From positions 50,174,178 to 50,238,177 of the forward strand of contig NC_087062.1 in assembly GCF_963678635.1 (NCBI RefSeq): 64,000 bases of DNA, given 5' to 3'. Within the stretch, counting starts at the first letter, position 1, and each line of letters opens with the position of its first letter. Made by a program: the position numbers and the translations under genes. The stretch is from Symsagittifera roscoffensis (Eukaryota > Xenacoelomorpha > Acoela > Convolutidae). Of the stretch, positions 24,910 through 36,532 are shown piece after piece. The notes under the pieces are model-generated. The model worked only from the letters and a program-made list of their open reading frames with translations. It searched no databases and was not told the DNA's origin.

Positions 24910-25355
24910 TAGGTTCAAACCTTTTTTCAGACCATATCGTTTCGCTAAAATTTCAGGTTTTTTAAAGCATTTTGTTACAGCTTTCAAAATATCAAAGGAA
25001 GCGAAACAAAAGTTTAAGGAAACCTTAGTTTTGAATTGCTTCCATTGCAAAACGATACGTTTTTTGTAGAAAAACTCGGCCAAAAAAACCTGAAATTTTT
25101 CAAAATTCCATTGCTTGAAAGTTTTTATTAGAAAAAGGTAGAACATTGAAGACCGATTTTCCTCATGAATAAGCTTAAAAATTTTCGACGTTATATTCTT
25201 GACTATACTGCTTAGACGAAACTGAAAAAAATGCGAGCCAATTTTATCCCTAGAATTTTGTGATTTTCTAAGTTTCCCGGTGACTTATTAACAAATAGGT
25301 AAACATCAAATGTTGTGCTTACCGAATTCAGTTCAGGTATGTTTGAAAACTAAAT

Positions 25356-25436
25356 CGACATAGATGGGATTCAAACCCACGCACGTAGACTATTTGGAAG
25401 GGCAGTCCGACACCTTAACAACTCGGCCATCCTGTC
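25356..25436 (-). pseudogene. tRNA-Ser-like copy with a GCC anticodon
   Basis: The loop reads CTGCCCT, so the anticodon position is GCC. The core is 81 nt, lacking one base in the variable region. The anticodon stem is weakened (TCGGA against TCCAA). Confidence 0.45.
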
Positions 25437-26100
25437 TGAACAGCGGGCATTATTTTGTTTATTGAATTGAACCATTAAAACTTTGAAGCAAAGATGCTCC
25501 GCTTCAAATAGAATAATAATTTTTGCTCAAAACAAAAAAAGACCTATCAAATCAAACCATTGTTCGATCAAAGATAGAAGATAGACTTGGCATCTGTGTA
25601 TTTGAAATGTAATGACGATCTTAGCACTCTAGTCTTAGAACGAGACTAGTTGAAATCGTGTTTTCAGACCAATTCGTTTTGCTGAAGATTCAAGTTTTTC
25701 AAAGCAACCTGTTACAGCTTTCAATGTATCAGAGGAAGCGAAATAAAAATTTAAGGACATTTTAATTTTGATCTGCTTCCATTTAAAAACGATGCTTTTT
25801 TGTGGAAAAAAAACTGGGCCAAAAATTAACTTGAAATTTTTCAAAGTTCATTACTTGAATGGTTTAAATAGAGAAACGTATAACATTGGCCAACCGATTT
25901 TCTTTTTGAAAAAACCTAAAATTTGTCATTGTTTAATTGCTTGACTATACTGCTTAGACGAACTTGAAAAGTTTGCGAGCCAATTTTATCTCTAGAACTT
26001 TGTGATTTGGTGAATTTTCCGATGAGTTAGTAACACATTAGGTAAACATCAATTGTTGTGCTTATCTAATTCAGTTCAGGTGTTTTTTTTTAAATCTAAT

Positions 26101-26182
26101 CGACAGAGATGGGATTCAAAATCAAGCACGCGGACTGTATTGGATAAGCAGTCCAAAGCCTTAACCACTCGGCCACCTTGTC
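26101..26182 (-). tRNA. tRNA-Ser(GCT)-like copy
   Basis: Anticodon stem TTGGA/TCCAA is intact with loop CTGCTTA. The T-arm is weak (TTGATTTTGAATCCC). First member of a dimer repeat with 26723. Confidence 0.5.
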
Positions 26183-26722
26183 TAACCTGAGGTCGTTCGG
26201 TTGTTAATTGAGTCGAACCAAAAAAAACTTTGAAGCAAAGATGCTCCGCTTCAAATAGAATACTATTTTTTGCTCGAAACAAAGAAAACCTATCAAATCA
26301 AACCATTGTTCGATCAAAGATAGACTTGTTTTCTGTGTATTTGAAATGTAATGACAAATTTAGCACTCTAGTTCTACATCAAGACTAGTTCAAATCGTTT
26401 TTCAGACCAAATCGTTTGGCTGAAGTATAAAATTTTTCAAAGCAACCTGTTACAGCTTTCAAACTATCAAAAGAAGCGAAATAAAAATACAGAAAAACGT
26501 ATAACATTGGCCAACCGATTTTCTTTATGAAAAAAAAACGTAAAATTTGTCATTGTTTAATTGCTTGACTAGTCTGCTTAGATGAATTTGAAAAAATTGG
26601 GAGCCAATTTTATCTCTAGAGTTTTGTGATTTAGTAAATTTCCCGCTGAGTTTTAACAAACTAGATAAGCATCAGTTTTTGTGCTTACCGAATTAAGTTC
26701 AGGGGTTTTTAAAAAAACTAAT

Positions 26723-26804
26723 CGACAGAGATGGGATTCGAACACACGCAAGCAAAACGTATGGTGTCAGCAGTCAACCGCTTTAACCTCTCGGCAACCC
26801 TGCT
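26723..26804 (-). pseudogene. tRNA-Ser(GCT)-like copy, GGCAGGG subfamily relative
   Basis: Loop CTGCTGA. C56 is kept (TTCGAAT) but the T-stem is broken (GTGTG). The acceptor starts AGCAGGG. Confidence 0.45.
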
Positions 26805-27435
26805 TAACCAGAGGTCATTCAATGGTAAATTGAGTCGAAACAAATAAAAATGAAGCAAAGATGCTTCATTTCAAATAGGAATTTTTTTTGCTCAAAACAA
26901 AAAACCCGTCAAATCAAGCCAATTTTCGATCAAAAATAGACTTGAGGTCTGTGTATTTGAAATGTAATGACTAATTTAGCACTTTAGTCCTAGAACGAGA
27001 CTAGTTTAAATATTATTTGAGACCATATCGTTTCGCTGAAATTTCAAATTTTTCAAAGCAACCTATTACAGCTTTCAAACTATCAGAGGAAGCGAAACAA
27101 AAAATTAAGTAAATTTTAATTTTGATCTGCTTCCATTTAAAAACGATTCTTTTTTTGAAAAAGAAAACTGGGCCAAGAAAGCAAATTCCTTGAATGGTTT
27201 AAATAGAGAAACGTATAACATTGGCCAACCAATTTTCTTTTTGAAAAAACCTAAAAATTGTCATTGTTTAATTGCTTGACTATACTGCTTAGACGAACTT
27301 GAAAAGTTTGCGAGCCAATTTTATCTCTAGAACTTTGTGATTTAGTAAATTTCCCGATGAGTTACTAACAAATTAGGTAAACATCAATTGTTGTGCTTAT
27401 CTAATTCAGTTCAGGTGTATTTTTTAAAATCTAAT

Positions 27436-27517
27436 CGACAGAGATGGGATTCAAAACCAAGCACGCGGACTGTATTGGATTAGCAGTCCAAATCCTTAAC
27501 CACTCGGCCACCTTGTC
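27436..27517 (-). tRNA. tRNA-Ser(GCT)-like copy keeping A37
   Basis: Anticodon loop CTGCTAA, the canonical tRNA-Ser(GCT) loop, sits on a perfect TTGGA/TCCAA stem. The acceptor GACAAGG has one mismatch. The T-arm has lost G53 and C56. Confidence 0.5.
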
Positions 27518-28058
27518 TAACCTGAGGTCATTCGGTTGTTAATTGAGTCGAGCCAAAAAAAACTTTGAAGCAAAGATGCTCCGCTTCAAATAGAATACTT
27601 TTTTTTGCCCGAAACAAAAAAAAAACCTATCAAATCAAACCATTGTTCGATCAAAGGTAGACTTGTTTTCTGTTTATTCGAAATGTAATGACAAATTTAG
27701 CACTCTAGTCTTACATCAAGACTAGTTCAAATCGTTTTTCAGACCAAATCGTTTGGCTGAAGTACCAAGTTTTTCAAAGCAACCTGTTACAGCTTTCAAA
27801 CTATCAAAAGAAGCGAAATGAAAATACAGAAAAACGTATAACATTGGCCAACCGATTTTCTGTATGAAAGAAAAACGTAAATTTTGTCATTGTCTAATTG
27901 CTTGACTAGTCTGCTTAGATGAATTTGAAAAGTTTGCGAGCCAATTTTATCTCTAGAATTTTGTGATTTAATAAATTTCCCGGTGAGTTTTTAACAAACT
28001 AGATAAACATCGATTTTTGTGCCTACCGAATTCAGTTCAGGGTTTTAAGAAAACTAAT

Positions 28059-28140
28059 CAACAGTGATGGGATTCGAACACACGCAAGCAAAACGTATGG
28101 TGTCAGCAGTCAACCGCTTTAACCTCTCGGCAACCCTGCT
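28059..28140 (-). pseudogene. tRNA-Ser(GCT)-like copy, GGCAGGG subfamily relative
   Basis: Counterpart of 26723, with loop CTGCTGA, C56 retained and a broken T-stem. Confidence 0.45.
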
Positions 28141-28766
28141 TAACCAGAGGTCATTCACTGGTAAATTGAGTCGAAACAAAAAAAAATGAAGCAAAGATGC
28201 TTCATTTCAAATAGGAATTTTTTTTGCTCAAAACAAAAAACCCGTCAAATCAAGCCAATTTTCGATCAAAAATAGACTTGAGGTCTGTGTATTTGAAATG
28301 TAATGACTAATTTAGCACTTTAGTCCTAGAACGAGACTAGTTTAAATATTATTTTAGACCATATCGTTTCGCTGAAATTTCAAATTTTTCAAAGCAACCT
28401 ATTACAGCTTTCAAACTATCAGAGCAAGCGAAACAAAAAATTAAGTAAATTTTAATTTTGATCTGCTTCCATTTAAAAACGATTCTTTTTTTGAAAAAGA
28501 AAACTGGGCCAAGAAAGCAAATTCCTTGATTGGTTTAGATAGAAAAACGTAGCCTTGGCCAACCGATTTTCTTCATAAATAAACCTAAAATTTTTCAACG
28601 TTTAATTGCTTGACTATTCTGCTTAGACGAATTTGAAAAATTTTCGAGCCAATTTTATCTCTAGAAATTTGTGATTTTGTAAATTTTCCGGTGAGTTATT
28701 AACAACTTAGGTAAACATCAATTGTTGTGCTTACCGAATTCAGTTCAGGTGTTTTTAAAAACCAAT

Positions 28767-28787
28767 CGACAGAGATGGTATTCAAGG
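28767..28787 (-). pseudogene. tRNA remnant: only the 3' end remains
   Basis: Same breakpoint as 24889: about 20 bp of the tRNA 3' end are fused to a distant spacer segment. Confidence 0.65.
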
Positions 28788-29233
28788 TAAGTTCAAACCT
28801 TTTTTGAGACCAAATCGTTTCGCTAAAATTTCAAGTTTTTTAAAGCAACCTGTTACAACTTTCAAACAATCAAAGGAAGCGAAACAAAAATTTAAGGAAA
28901 ACTTAGTTTTGAAATGCTTCCATTGAGAAACGAAAAGTTTTTTGTGGAAAAACCCGGCCAAAAAAACCAGAAATTTTTCAAAATTCCATTGCTTGAATGG
29001 CTTTATTAGAAAAACGTATAACATTGACCAACCGATTTTCTTCAGGAATAAACTTGAAATTTTTCAACGTTTAATTGCTTGACCATTCTGCTTAGACGAA
29101 TTTGAAAAATTTGCGAGCCAATTTTATCTCTAGAATTTTGTGATTTTGTATGTTTCCCGGTGAGTTATTAACAATTTAGGTAAACATCAATTGTTGTGCT
29201 CGGGGTTCAGTTCAGGTATTTTTGAAAACTAAT

Positions 29234-29315
29234 CGACAGAGATGGGGTTCAAACCCACGCACGCAAACTATATTGGAAGAGCAGTCCAACACCTTAACAA
29301 CTCGGCCTCCTTGTC
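29234..29315 (-). tRNA. tRNA-Ser(GCT)-like copy
   Basis: Perfect anticodon stem with loop CTGCTCT. The T-stem pairs (GTGGG with CCCAT) and the T-loop is TTTGAAC. The acceptor GACAAGG carries one mismatch. Confidence 0.55.
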
Positions 29316-29968
29316 CGAACAGCGGGCATTCGTTTGTTTATTGTTTTGAACCAAAAAAACTTTGAAGCAAAGATGCTCCGCTTCAAAAAGATTATTAATT
29401 TTTGCTCAGAACAAAAAAAAACCTATCAAATCAAACCATTGTTCGATTAAAGATAGAATTGTTATCTGTGTATTTGAAATGTAATGACCAATTTAGCACT
29501 CTAGCCTCAGAACGAGACTAGTTGAAATCGTGTTTTCAGACCAATGCGTTTCGCTGAAAATTCAAGTTTTTTCATAGCAACCTGTTACAACTTTCAAACT
29601 ATCAGAGGAAGCAAAACAAAAATTTAAGGAAAAATTAATTTTGATCTGCTTCCATTTAAAACCGATGCTGTTTGTGGAAAAAAAACTGGGCCAAAAAATT
29701 AACTTGAAATTTTTCAAAATTTCATTACTTGAATGGTTTACAGAACTTAGGAAATTGGCCAACCGAATTTCCTTATGAAAAAAAAAATAAAAATTGTCAT
29801 TGTTTAATTGCTTGACTATTCAGCTTAGACAATTTTGAAAAGTTTGCGAGACAATTTTATCTCTAGAACTTTGTGATTTAGTAAGTTTCCCGATGAGTTA
29901 ATAACAATTTAGGTAAATATCAATTATGCTTATCGAATTCAGTTCAGGTGTTTTTAAAAACTAGTCAT

Positions 29969-30050
29969 CGACAGAGATGGGATTCAAAACCAAGCACGCG
30001 GACTGTATTCGATGAGCAGTCTAAAGCCTTAACCACTCGGCCACCCTGTC
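29969..30050 (-). tRNA. tRNA-Ser(GCT)-like copy
   Basis: Acceptor GACAGGG/CTCTGTC and loop CTGCTCA are kept. The anticodon stem has a mismatch (TTAGA against TCGAA) and the T-arm is weak. Confidence 0.45.
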
Positions 30051-30328
30051 TAAATTGAGGTCATTCGGTTGTTAGTTGAATCGAACCAATAAAACTTTGA
30101 AGCAAAGATGCTCGGCTTCAAATAGAAAAAACGTATTACATTGGCCAACCGATTCTCTTTATGAATAAACTTAAAAGTTTTCATCGTTTAATTGCTTGAC
30201 TAGTCTGCTTAGACGAATTTGTAAAGTTTGCGAGCCAATTTTACTTCTACAGTTTTGTTATTTAGTTAACTTCCTGGTGAGTTATTGAAAAATTAGGTAA
30301 ACATCTGACCTAAATATCTTAATTTTTT

Positions 30329-30333
30329 AAAAA
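30329..30333 (-). terminator. Pol III-type T-run after the tRNA-like core at 30339
   Basis: On the tRNA-sense strand TTTTT follows the discriminator within about 10 bases. An equivalent run follows almost every core in the window. Confidence 0.5.
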
Positions 30334-30338
30334 TTAAT

Positions 30339-30420
30339 CGACAGAGATGGGATTCAAACCCACGCACGCAGACTGAATTGGAAGAGCAGTCGAACACCTT
30401 AACCACTCGGCCACTCTGTC
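30339..30420 (-). tRNA. tRNA-Ser(GCT)-like copy, identical to an inverted copy at 53358
   Basis: Acceptor GACAGAG pairs perfectly with CTCTGTC. Loop is CTGCTCT. The anticodon stem TTCGA/TCCAA has one C-C mismatch. T-loop is TTTGAAT. All 82 bases match the plus-strand copy at 53358, and the flanks share an unusual AGATATTTAGGTCAGATG block. Confidence 0.6.
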
Positions 30421-30925
30421 TGACCAGAGTTCATTAGTTTGTTAATGGAATCGAACCAATAAAATTTTAAATCAAAGATGGTCCTCTTCAAATAGAACAT
30501 TTTTTTTGCTCAAAACAAAAAAAAACATCAAATCAAACCATTGTTCGATCAAAGATAGACTTGAATTCTGTGTATTTGAAATGTAATGACATACTTGGCA
30601 CTCTAGTCCTACATCAAGACTAGTTCAAATCGTTTTTCAGACCAAATCGTTTGGCTGAAGTTTCAAGTTTTTCAAAGCAACCTGTTAAAGCTTTCAAACT
30701 ATCAGAAGAAGCGAAATGAAAATGAAGAAAAACATATAAAATTGGCAAACCAATTTTCTTTATGAAAAAAAAACTTAAACTTTGTCATTGTTTTTTTGCT
30801 TGACTAGTCTGCTGAGATTAGAGTTTTGTGATTTAGTAAATTTCCCGGTGAGTTCTTAACAAACTAGATAAACATTAATTTTTGTGCTTACCGAATTCAG
30901 TTCAGGGGTTTTAAAAAAAACTAAT

Positions 30926-31007
30926 CGACAGAGACAGGATTCGAACCCACGCTAGCAAAACGTATGGGGTCAGCAGTCAACCGCTTTAACCTCTCCGCAA
31001 CCCTGCC
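30926..31007 (-). pseudogene. tRNA-Ser(GCT)-like copy, GGCAGGG subfamily
   Basis: Loop CTGCTGA, C56 kept (TTCGAAT), A-box TTGCGGAGAGG. The anticodon stem is weak. Confidence 0.45.
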
Positions 31008-31652
31008 TAACTAGAATTCATTCAATCGTATTCAAATTGAATCGAAACAAAAAAAAATCAAGCGGAGATGCTCCACTTCAAATAGGACTTTTATTTTGCT
31101 CAAAACAAAAAACCCGTCAAATCAAGCCATTTTTCGATCAAAAATAGACTTGACGTCTACGTATTCGAAATGTAATGACAATTTTAGTTTTCTAGTCCTA
31201 GAACAGGACTAGTTCAAATTGTTTTTTATCCCAAATTGTTTCGCTGAAATTTCAGGTCTTGAAAAGCAACCCGTTACAGCTTTCAAACTATCAAAAGAAG
31301 CGAAACAAAAATCTATGGAAATTTAATTTTGAATTGCTTCCATTGAAAAACGATAGGTTTTTTGTGGAAAATTTCGGCCAAAAAAAAAACAGAAATTTTT
31401 TAAAATTTCATTGCTAGAATGGCTTTATTAGAAAAACATATAACATTGACCAACCGAATTTCTTCATGAATAAATTTAAATTTTCAACGTTTTTTGCTTG
31501 ATAATTCTGTTTAGACGAATTTGAAACAATTGTGAGCCAATTTTTTCTCTTGATTTTGTGATTTAGTAAATTTCACGGTGAGTTATCAACAAAGTAGGTA
31601 AACATCAATTGTTGTGCTTACCGAATTCAGTTCGGTGTTTCTAAAAACTAAT

Positions 31653-31734
31653 CGACAGAGATGGGATTCAAACCCACGCACGCAGACTGTATTGGAAGAG
31701 CAGTTGAACACCTTAACCACTCGGCAACCCTGTC
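31653..31734 (-). tRNA. tRNA-Ser(GCT)-like copy
   Basis: Acceptor and T-stem are intact. Loop CTGCTCT sits on a weakened stem (TTCAA against TCCAA). C56 is T. Confidence 0.5.
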
Positions 31735-32336
31735 TGACCAGAGGAACAATAAAAAAGCTGAAGCAAAAACGCTTCGCTTGTAAAAGAATAACCTATCAAA
31801 TCAAACCCTTGTTCGATCAAAAATAGACTTGACGTCTATGTATTTGAAATGTATTGACAGTTTTAGTTTTCTAGTCCTAGAACAGGACTAGATCAAATAA
31901 TTTTTCTACCCCAAATTGTTTCGCTGAAATTTCAAGTTGTTAAAATCAACCTGTTACAGCTTTCAAACTATCAAAGGAAGCGAAACAAAATTTTAAGAAA
32001 AACTTAATTTTGATTTGTTTCCATGGAAAAACGATAATTTTTTTTGTGGAAAAACTCGGCCAAAAAACCTGAAGTTTTTCAAAATTCCTCTGCTTGAATG
32101 GCTTTATTAGAAAAACGTATAACATTGGCCAGCCGATTTTCTTCATGAATAAACTTAAATTTTTTCAACTGTTTATTGCTTGATTATTCTGCTTAGATGA
32201 AATTGAAAAATTAGCGAGCCAATTTTTTCTCTTTTTCTTTTGAGATTTAGTAAATTTCACGGTGAGTTATCAACAAATTAGGTAAACATCAATTGTTGTG
32301 CTTACCGAATTCACTTCGGTGTTTCTAAAAACTAAT

Positions 32337-32418
32337 CGACAGAGATGGGATTCAAACTCACGCACGCAAACTGTCTTGGAAGAGCAGTCCAACACCTTAA
32401 CCACTCGGCCACCCTGTC
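32337..32418 (-). tRNA. tRNA-Ser(GCT)-like, well-formed copy
   Basis: Acceptor, D-arm (GCCGAGTGGTTAAGG) and anticodon stem TTGGA/TCCAA are intact, with loop CTGCTCT. The T-loop is TTTGAAT on a slightly weakened stem. Confidence 0.6.
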
Positions 32419-33032
32419 TTACCAGTGAAACAATAAAAAATTGAAGCAGAGATGGTTCGCTTCAAATTGAATGTTTTTTTTTGCTCAAAACAAAAAACCT
32501 ATCAAACAAAGCCCTGGTTTGATCAAAAATAGACTTGACGTCTATGTATTTGAACTGTAATGACGAAATTAGCTTTCTAGTCCTAGAACAGGACTAGTTC
32601 ACAATTTTTTTCTAGACCAAACAGTTTTGGTAGAATTTCAATTTTTTAAAAGCAACCTTTCAAACTATCAAAGGAAGCGAAACAAAAATTTAAGGTAAAC
32701 TTAGTTTTGAATTGCTTCCATAAAATTATGATGACTTTTTTGTGGGACAACTCGGCCAAAAAAATCTGTAGGTTTTCAATTTTCCATTGCTTGAATGGCT
32801 TTATTAGAAAAACGTATAACACTGGCCAACCGATTTTCTTCATGATTAAACTTAAATTTTTCAACGTTTAATTGGTTGACTATTCTGCTTGGACAAACTT
32901 GAAAAGTTGGCGAGCCAAATTTTTCTCTACATTTTTGTGATTTAGTAATTTTCCCGTTGAGTTATTAGAAAATTATGTAAACATCAATTGTTGTGCTTAA
33001 TGAATTCAATTCAGGTTTTTTCAAAAACTTAT

Positions 33033-33114
33033 CGACAGAGATGGGACTCAAACCCACGCACGCAGACTGTATTAGATGAGCAGTCCAACGCATTAACCAC
33101 TCGGCAACCCTGTC
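33033..33114 (-). tRNA. tRNA-Ser(GCT)-like copy
   Basis: Loop CTGCTCA on TTGGA/TCTAA (one G-T pair). Acceptor GACAGGG/CTCTGTC, T-loop TTTGAGT. Confidence 0.55.
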
Positions 33115-33795
33115 TGACCATAGTTCATTTGTTTGTTAATTGAATCAAACCAATAAAATTTTGAAGTAAAGATGATCCGCTTCAAAAAGATTATATTTTT
33201 TTGCTCAAAACAAAAAAACCTATCAAATCAAACCATTGTTCGATCAAAGAAAGACTTGGCGTCTTGGTATTTGAATCGTAATGACGAATTTAGCACTCTA
33301 GTCCTAGAACCAGACAAGTTCAAATAGTTTTTCCGACCAAATCGATTCGCTGAAATTTCAAGTTTTTCAAAGCAACCTGTTACAGTTTTCAAACTATCAG
33401 TGGAAGCGAAACAAAAATTTAACGAATTTTTAATTTGGATCTGCTTCCTTTTGAAAACGATGATTTTTTTGTCAAAAAACTGGGCCAAAAACTTAACTAG
33501 AATTTTTTTCAAAATTCCATCACTTGAATGGTTTCATTGGAAAAACGTATAACATTGGCCGACCGATTTTCTTCATGAATAAACTTAAATTTTTCAACTT
33601 AAATTTAAAATTGGTCATTGTTTAATTGCTTGACTAGTCTGCTTAGACGAATTTGAACTGTTTGCGAGCCCTTTCTATCTCCAGAAATTTGTGATTTAGT
33701 AAGTTTCCTTGTGAGTTTTTAACAAATTAGGTAATCCTCAATTGTTGTGCTTACCGAATTCAGTTCAGGTGTTCAGGTGTTTTTAAAAAATTAAT

Positions 33796-33877
33796 CGACA
33801 TAGATGTGCTTCGAACCCATGCAAGCAGAACGTTTTGACTTAGCAGACAAACCCCTTAACCACTCGGCCACCCTGTC
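33796..33877 (-). tRNA. tRNA-Ser(GCT)-like copy with canonical loops
   Basis: Keeps both canonical loop signatures: CTGCTAA (GCT with A37) and TTCGAA with C56. The A box TGGCCGAGTGG is intact. The anticodon and T stems carry mismatches (TTTGT; ATGGG against GCACA). One of the closest copies to the ancestor in its loops, but not a clean cloverleaf. Confidence 0.5.
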
Positions 33878-33925
33878 TGACCAGAGGTCATTCAATGGTA
33901 AATTGAATCGAAACAATGAAAAACT

Positions 33926-33946
33926 GAAGCAAAGATGCTTCGCTTC
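33926..33946. repeat. GAAGC/GCTTC inverted repeat upstream of a tRNA-like core
   Basis: GAAGC is followed by AAAGAT and two consecutive GCTTC, so two alternative 5-bp hairpins are possible. Most units keep one GAAGC...GCTTC pair at this place, about 50-70 bases upstream of the core. Confidence 0.5.
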
Positions 33947-34525
33947 AAATAGAATATTTTTTTCGTTCAAAACAAAGAAAACCTATCAAATCAAACCATT
34001 GTTCGATCAAAGATAGACTTGACTTCTTTGTATTTGAAAATTCATGACGAATTTTGCACTCTAGTCCTAGTACAAGACTAGTTCGAACAGTTTTTCAGAT
34101 CAGCTCGTTCCGCTGAAATTTCAAGTTGTTAAAAGCAACCTGGTACAGCTTTCAAACTATCAAAGGAAGCGAAACAAAAATTTAAGAAAAACTTAATTTT
34201 GATTTGTTTCCATTGAAAAACGATATTTTTTTTGTGGAAAAACTCGGCCAAAAAAACCTGAAGTTTTTCAAAATTCCTCTGCTTGAAAGGCTTTATTAGA
34301 AAAACGTATAACATTGGCCCGCCGAATTTCTTCATGAATAAACTTAATTTTTTTCAACGGTCTATTGCTTGACTATTCTGCTTAGATAAAATTGAAAAAT
34401 TAGCGAGCCATTTTTTTTTCTTTTATTTTTGAGATTTAGTAAATTTCACGGTGAGTTATCAACAAATTAGGTAAACATCAATTGTTGTGCTTACCGAATT
34501 CACTTCGGTGTTTCTTAAAACTAAT

Positions 34526-34607
34526 CGACAGAGATAGGATTCAAACCCACACACGCAAACTGTCTTGAAAGAGCAGTTCAACACCCTAACCACTCGGCCA
34601 CCCTGTC
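34526..34607 (-). tRNA. tRNA-Ser(GCT)-like copy with compensatory anticodon stem
   Basis: The anticodon stem is TTGAA/TTCAA. Relative to TTGGA/TCCAA, both sides of one pair changed together, which keeps pairing. Loop CTGCTCT. Confidence 0.55.
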
Positions 34608-35118
34608 TTATCAGTGAAACAATAAAAAATTGAAGCACACATGGTTCGCTTCAAATTGAATGTTTTTTTTTTGCTCAAAACAAAAAACCTATCAAACAAA
34701 GCCCTGGTTAGATCAAAAATAGACTTGACGTCTATGTATTTGATTTCTAATGACGAAATTAGCTTTCTAGTCCTAGAACAGGACTAGTTCACAATTTTTT
34801 TTCTAGACCAAACAGTTTCGGTAGAATTTCAGTTTTTTAAAAGCAACCTTTCAAACTATCAAAGGAAGCGAAACAAAAATTTAGTTTTGAATTGCTTCCA
34901 TAGAAAAACGATGACTTCATTTTCTTCATGATTAAACTTAAATTTTTCAACGTTTAATTGGTTGACTATTCTGCTTAGACAAACTTGAAAAGTTGGCGAG
35001 CCAAGTTTTTCTCTAGATTTTTGTGATTTATTAATTTTCCCGGTGAGTTATTAGAAAATTAGGTAAACATCAATTGTTGTGCTTACTGAATTCAATTCAG
35101 GTAATTTCAAAAACTTAT

Positions 35119-35200
35119 CGACAGAGATGGGATTCAAACCCACGCACGCAGACTGTATTAGATGAGCAGTCCAACGCATTAACCACTCGGCCACCCTGTC
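35119..35200 (-). tRNA. tRNA-Ser(GCT)-like, well-formed copy
   Basis: Acceptor GACAGGG/CTCTGTC, loop CTGCTCA on TTGGA/TCTAA, T-stem GTGGG/CCCAT, T-loop TTTGAAT. The D side reads GTTAATGCG. Confidence 0.6.
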
Positions 35201-35848
35201 GGACCAGAGTTCTTTTGTTTGTTAATTGAATCAAACCAATAAAATTTTGAAGTAAAGATGATGCGCTTCAAAAAGATTATATTTTTGCTCAAAACAAAAA
35301 CACCTATCAAATCAAACCATTGTTCGATCAAAGATAGACTTAACTTCTGTGGATTTGAAAATTCATGACGAATTTTGCACTCTAGTCCTAGTACAAGACT
35401 AGTTCGAACAGTTTTTCAGATCAGCTCGTTCCGCTGAAATTTCATGTTGTTAAAAGCATCCTGTTAAAGCTTTCAAACTATCAAAGGAAGCGAAACAAAA
35501 TTTTAAGAAAAACTTAATTTTGATTTGTTTCCATGGAAAAACGATAATTTTTTTTGTGGAAAAACTCGGCCAAAAAACCTGAAGTTTTTCAAAATTCCTC
35601 TGCTTGAATGGCTTTATTAGAAAAACGTATAACATTGGCCAGCCAAATTTCTTCATGAATAAACTTAAATTTTTTCAACGGTCTATTGCTTGTCTATTCT
35701 GCTTAGATGAAATTGAAAAATTAGCGAGCCATTTTTTTTTCTCTTTAATTTATGAGATTTAGTAAATTTCACGGTGAGTTATCAACAAATTAGGTAAACA
35801 TCAATTGTTGTGCTTACCGAATTCACTTCGGTGTTTCTAAAAACTAAT

Positions 35849-35930
35849 CGACAGAGATGGGATTCAAACCCACGCACGCAGACTGTTTTGGAAGAGCAGT
35901 CCAACACCTTAATCACTCGGCCACCCTGTC
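35849..35930 (-). tRNA. tRNA-Ser(GCT)-like, well-formed copy
   Basis: Loop CTGCTCT on a perfect TTGGA/TCCAA stem. The acceptor and T-stem pair. The D-loop is GAGTGATTAA. Confidence 0.6.
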
Positions 35931-36088
35931 TTATCAGTGAAACAATAAAAAATTGAAGCACACATGGTTCGCTTCAAATTGAATGTTTTTTTTTGCTCAA
36001 AACAAAAAACCTATCAAACAAAGCCCTGGTTAGATCAAAAATAGACTTGACGTCTATGTATTTGATTTCTAATGACGAAATTAGCTTT

Positions 36089-36109
36089 CTAGTCCTAGAA
36101 CAGGACTAG
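36089..36109. repeat. Perfect short inverted repeat in the spacer
   Basis: CTAGTCCT and AGGACTAG, perfectly complementary 8-bp arms, flank a 5-base loop AGAAC. It is the best form of an inverted repeat that recurs about once per unit. It could form a small hairpin or bind a dimeric protein; function is unknown. Confidence 0.6.
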
Positions 36110-36450
36110 TTCACATTTTTTTTCTAGACCAAACAGTTTCGGTAGAATTTCAGTTTTTTAAAAGCAACCTTTCAAACTATCAAAGGAAGCGAAACAAAAA
36201 TTTAAGGAAAATTTAGTTTTGAATTGCTTCCTTAGAAAAACGATGACTTCATTTTCTTCATGATTAAACTTAAATTTTTCAACGTTTAATTGGTTGACTA
36301 TTCTGCTTAGACAAACTTGAAAAGTTGGCGAGCCAAGTTTTTCTCTAGATTTTTGTGATTTATTAATTTTCCCGGTGAGTTATTAGAAAATTAGGTAAAC
36401 ATCAATTGTTGTGCTTACTGAATTCAATTCAGGTATTTTCAAAAACTTAT

Positions 36451-36532
36451 CGACAGAGATGGGATTCAAACCCACGCACGCAGACTGTATTAGATGAGCA
36501 GTCCAACGCATTAACCACTCGGCCACCCTGTC
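36451..36532 (-). tRNA. tRNA-Ser(GCT)-like, well-formed copy
   Basis: Appears identical to the core at 35119, 1,332 bp away. Confidence 0.6.

Larger units (their letters stand above)
26101..27435 (-). repeat. Dimer higher-order repeat of about 1,335 bp, first copy
   Basis: Cores 26101 and 26723 recur as 27436 and 28059 with offsets of 1,335 and 1,336 bp. The alternation of a TTTTGAAT core and a TTCGAAT core is preserved. Confidence 0.8.
27436..28770 (-). repeat. Dimer higher-order repeat of about 1,335 bp, second copy
   Basis: Second copy of the preceding dimer. At its right end the next unit carries the same tRNA-body deletion as 24889, so the deletion may travel with this block. Confidence 0.75.
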
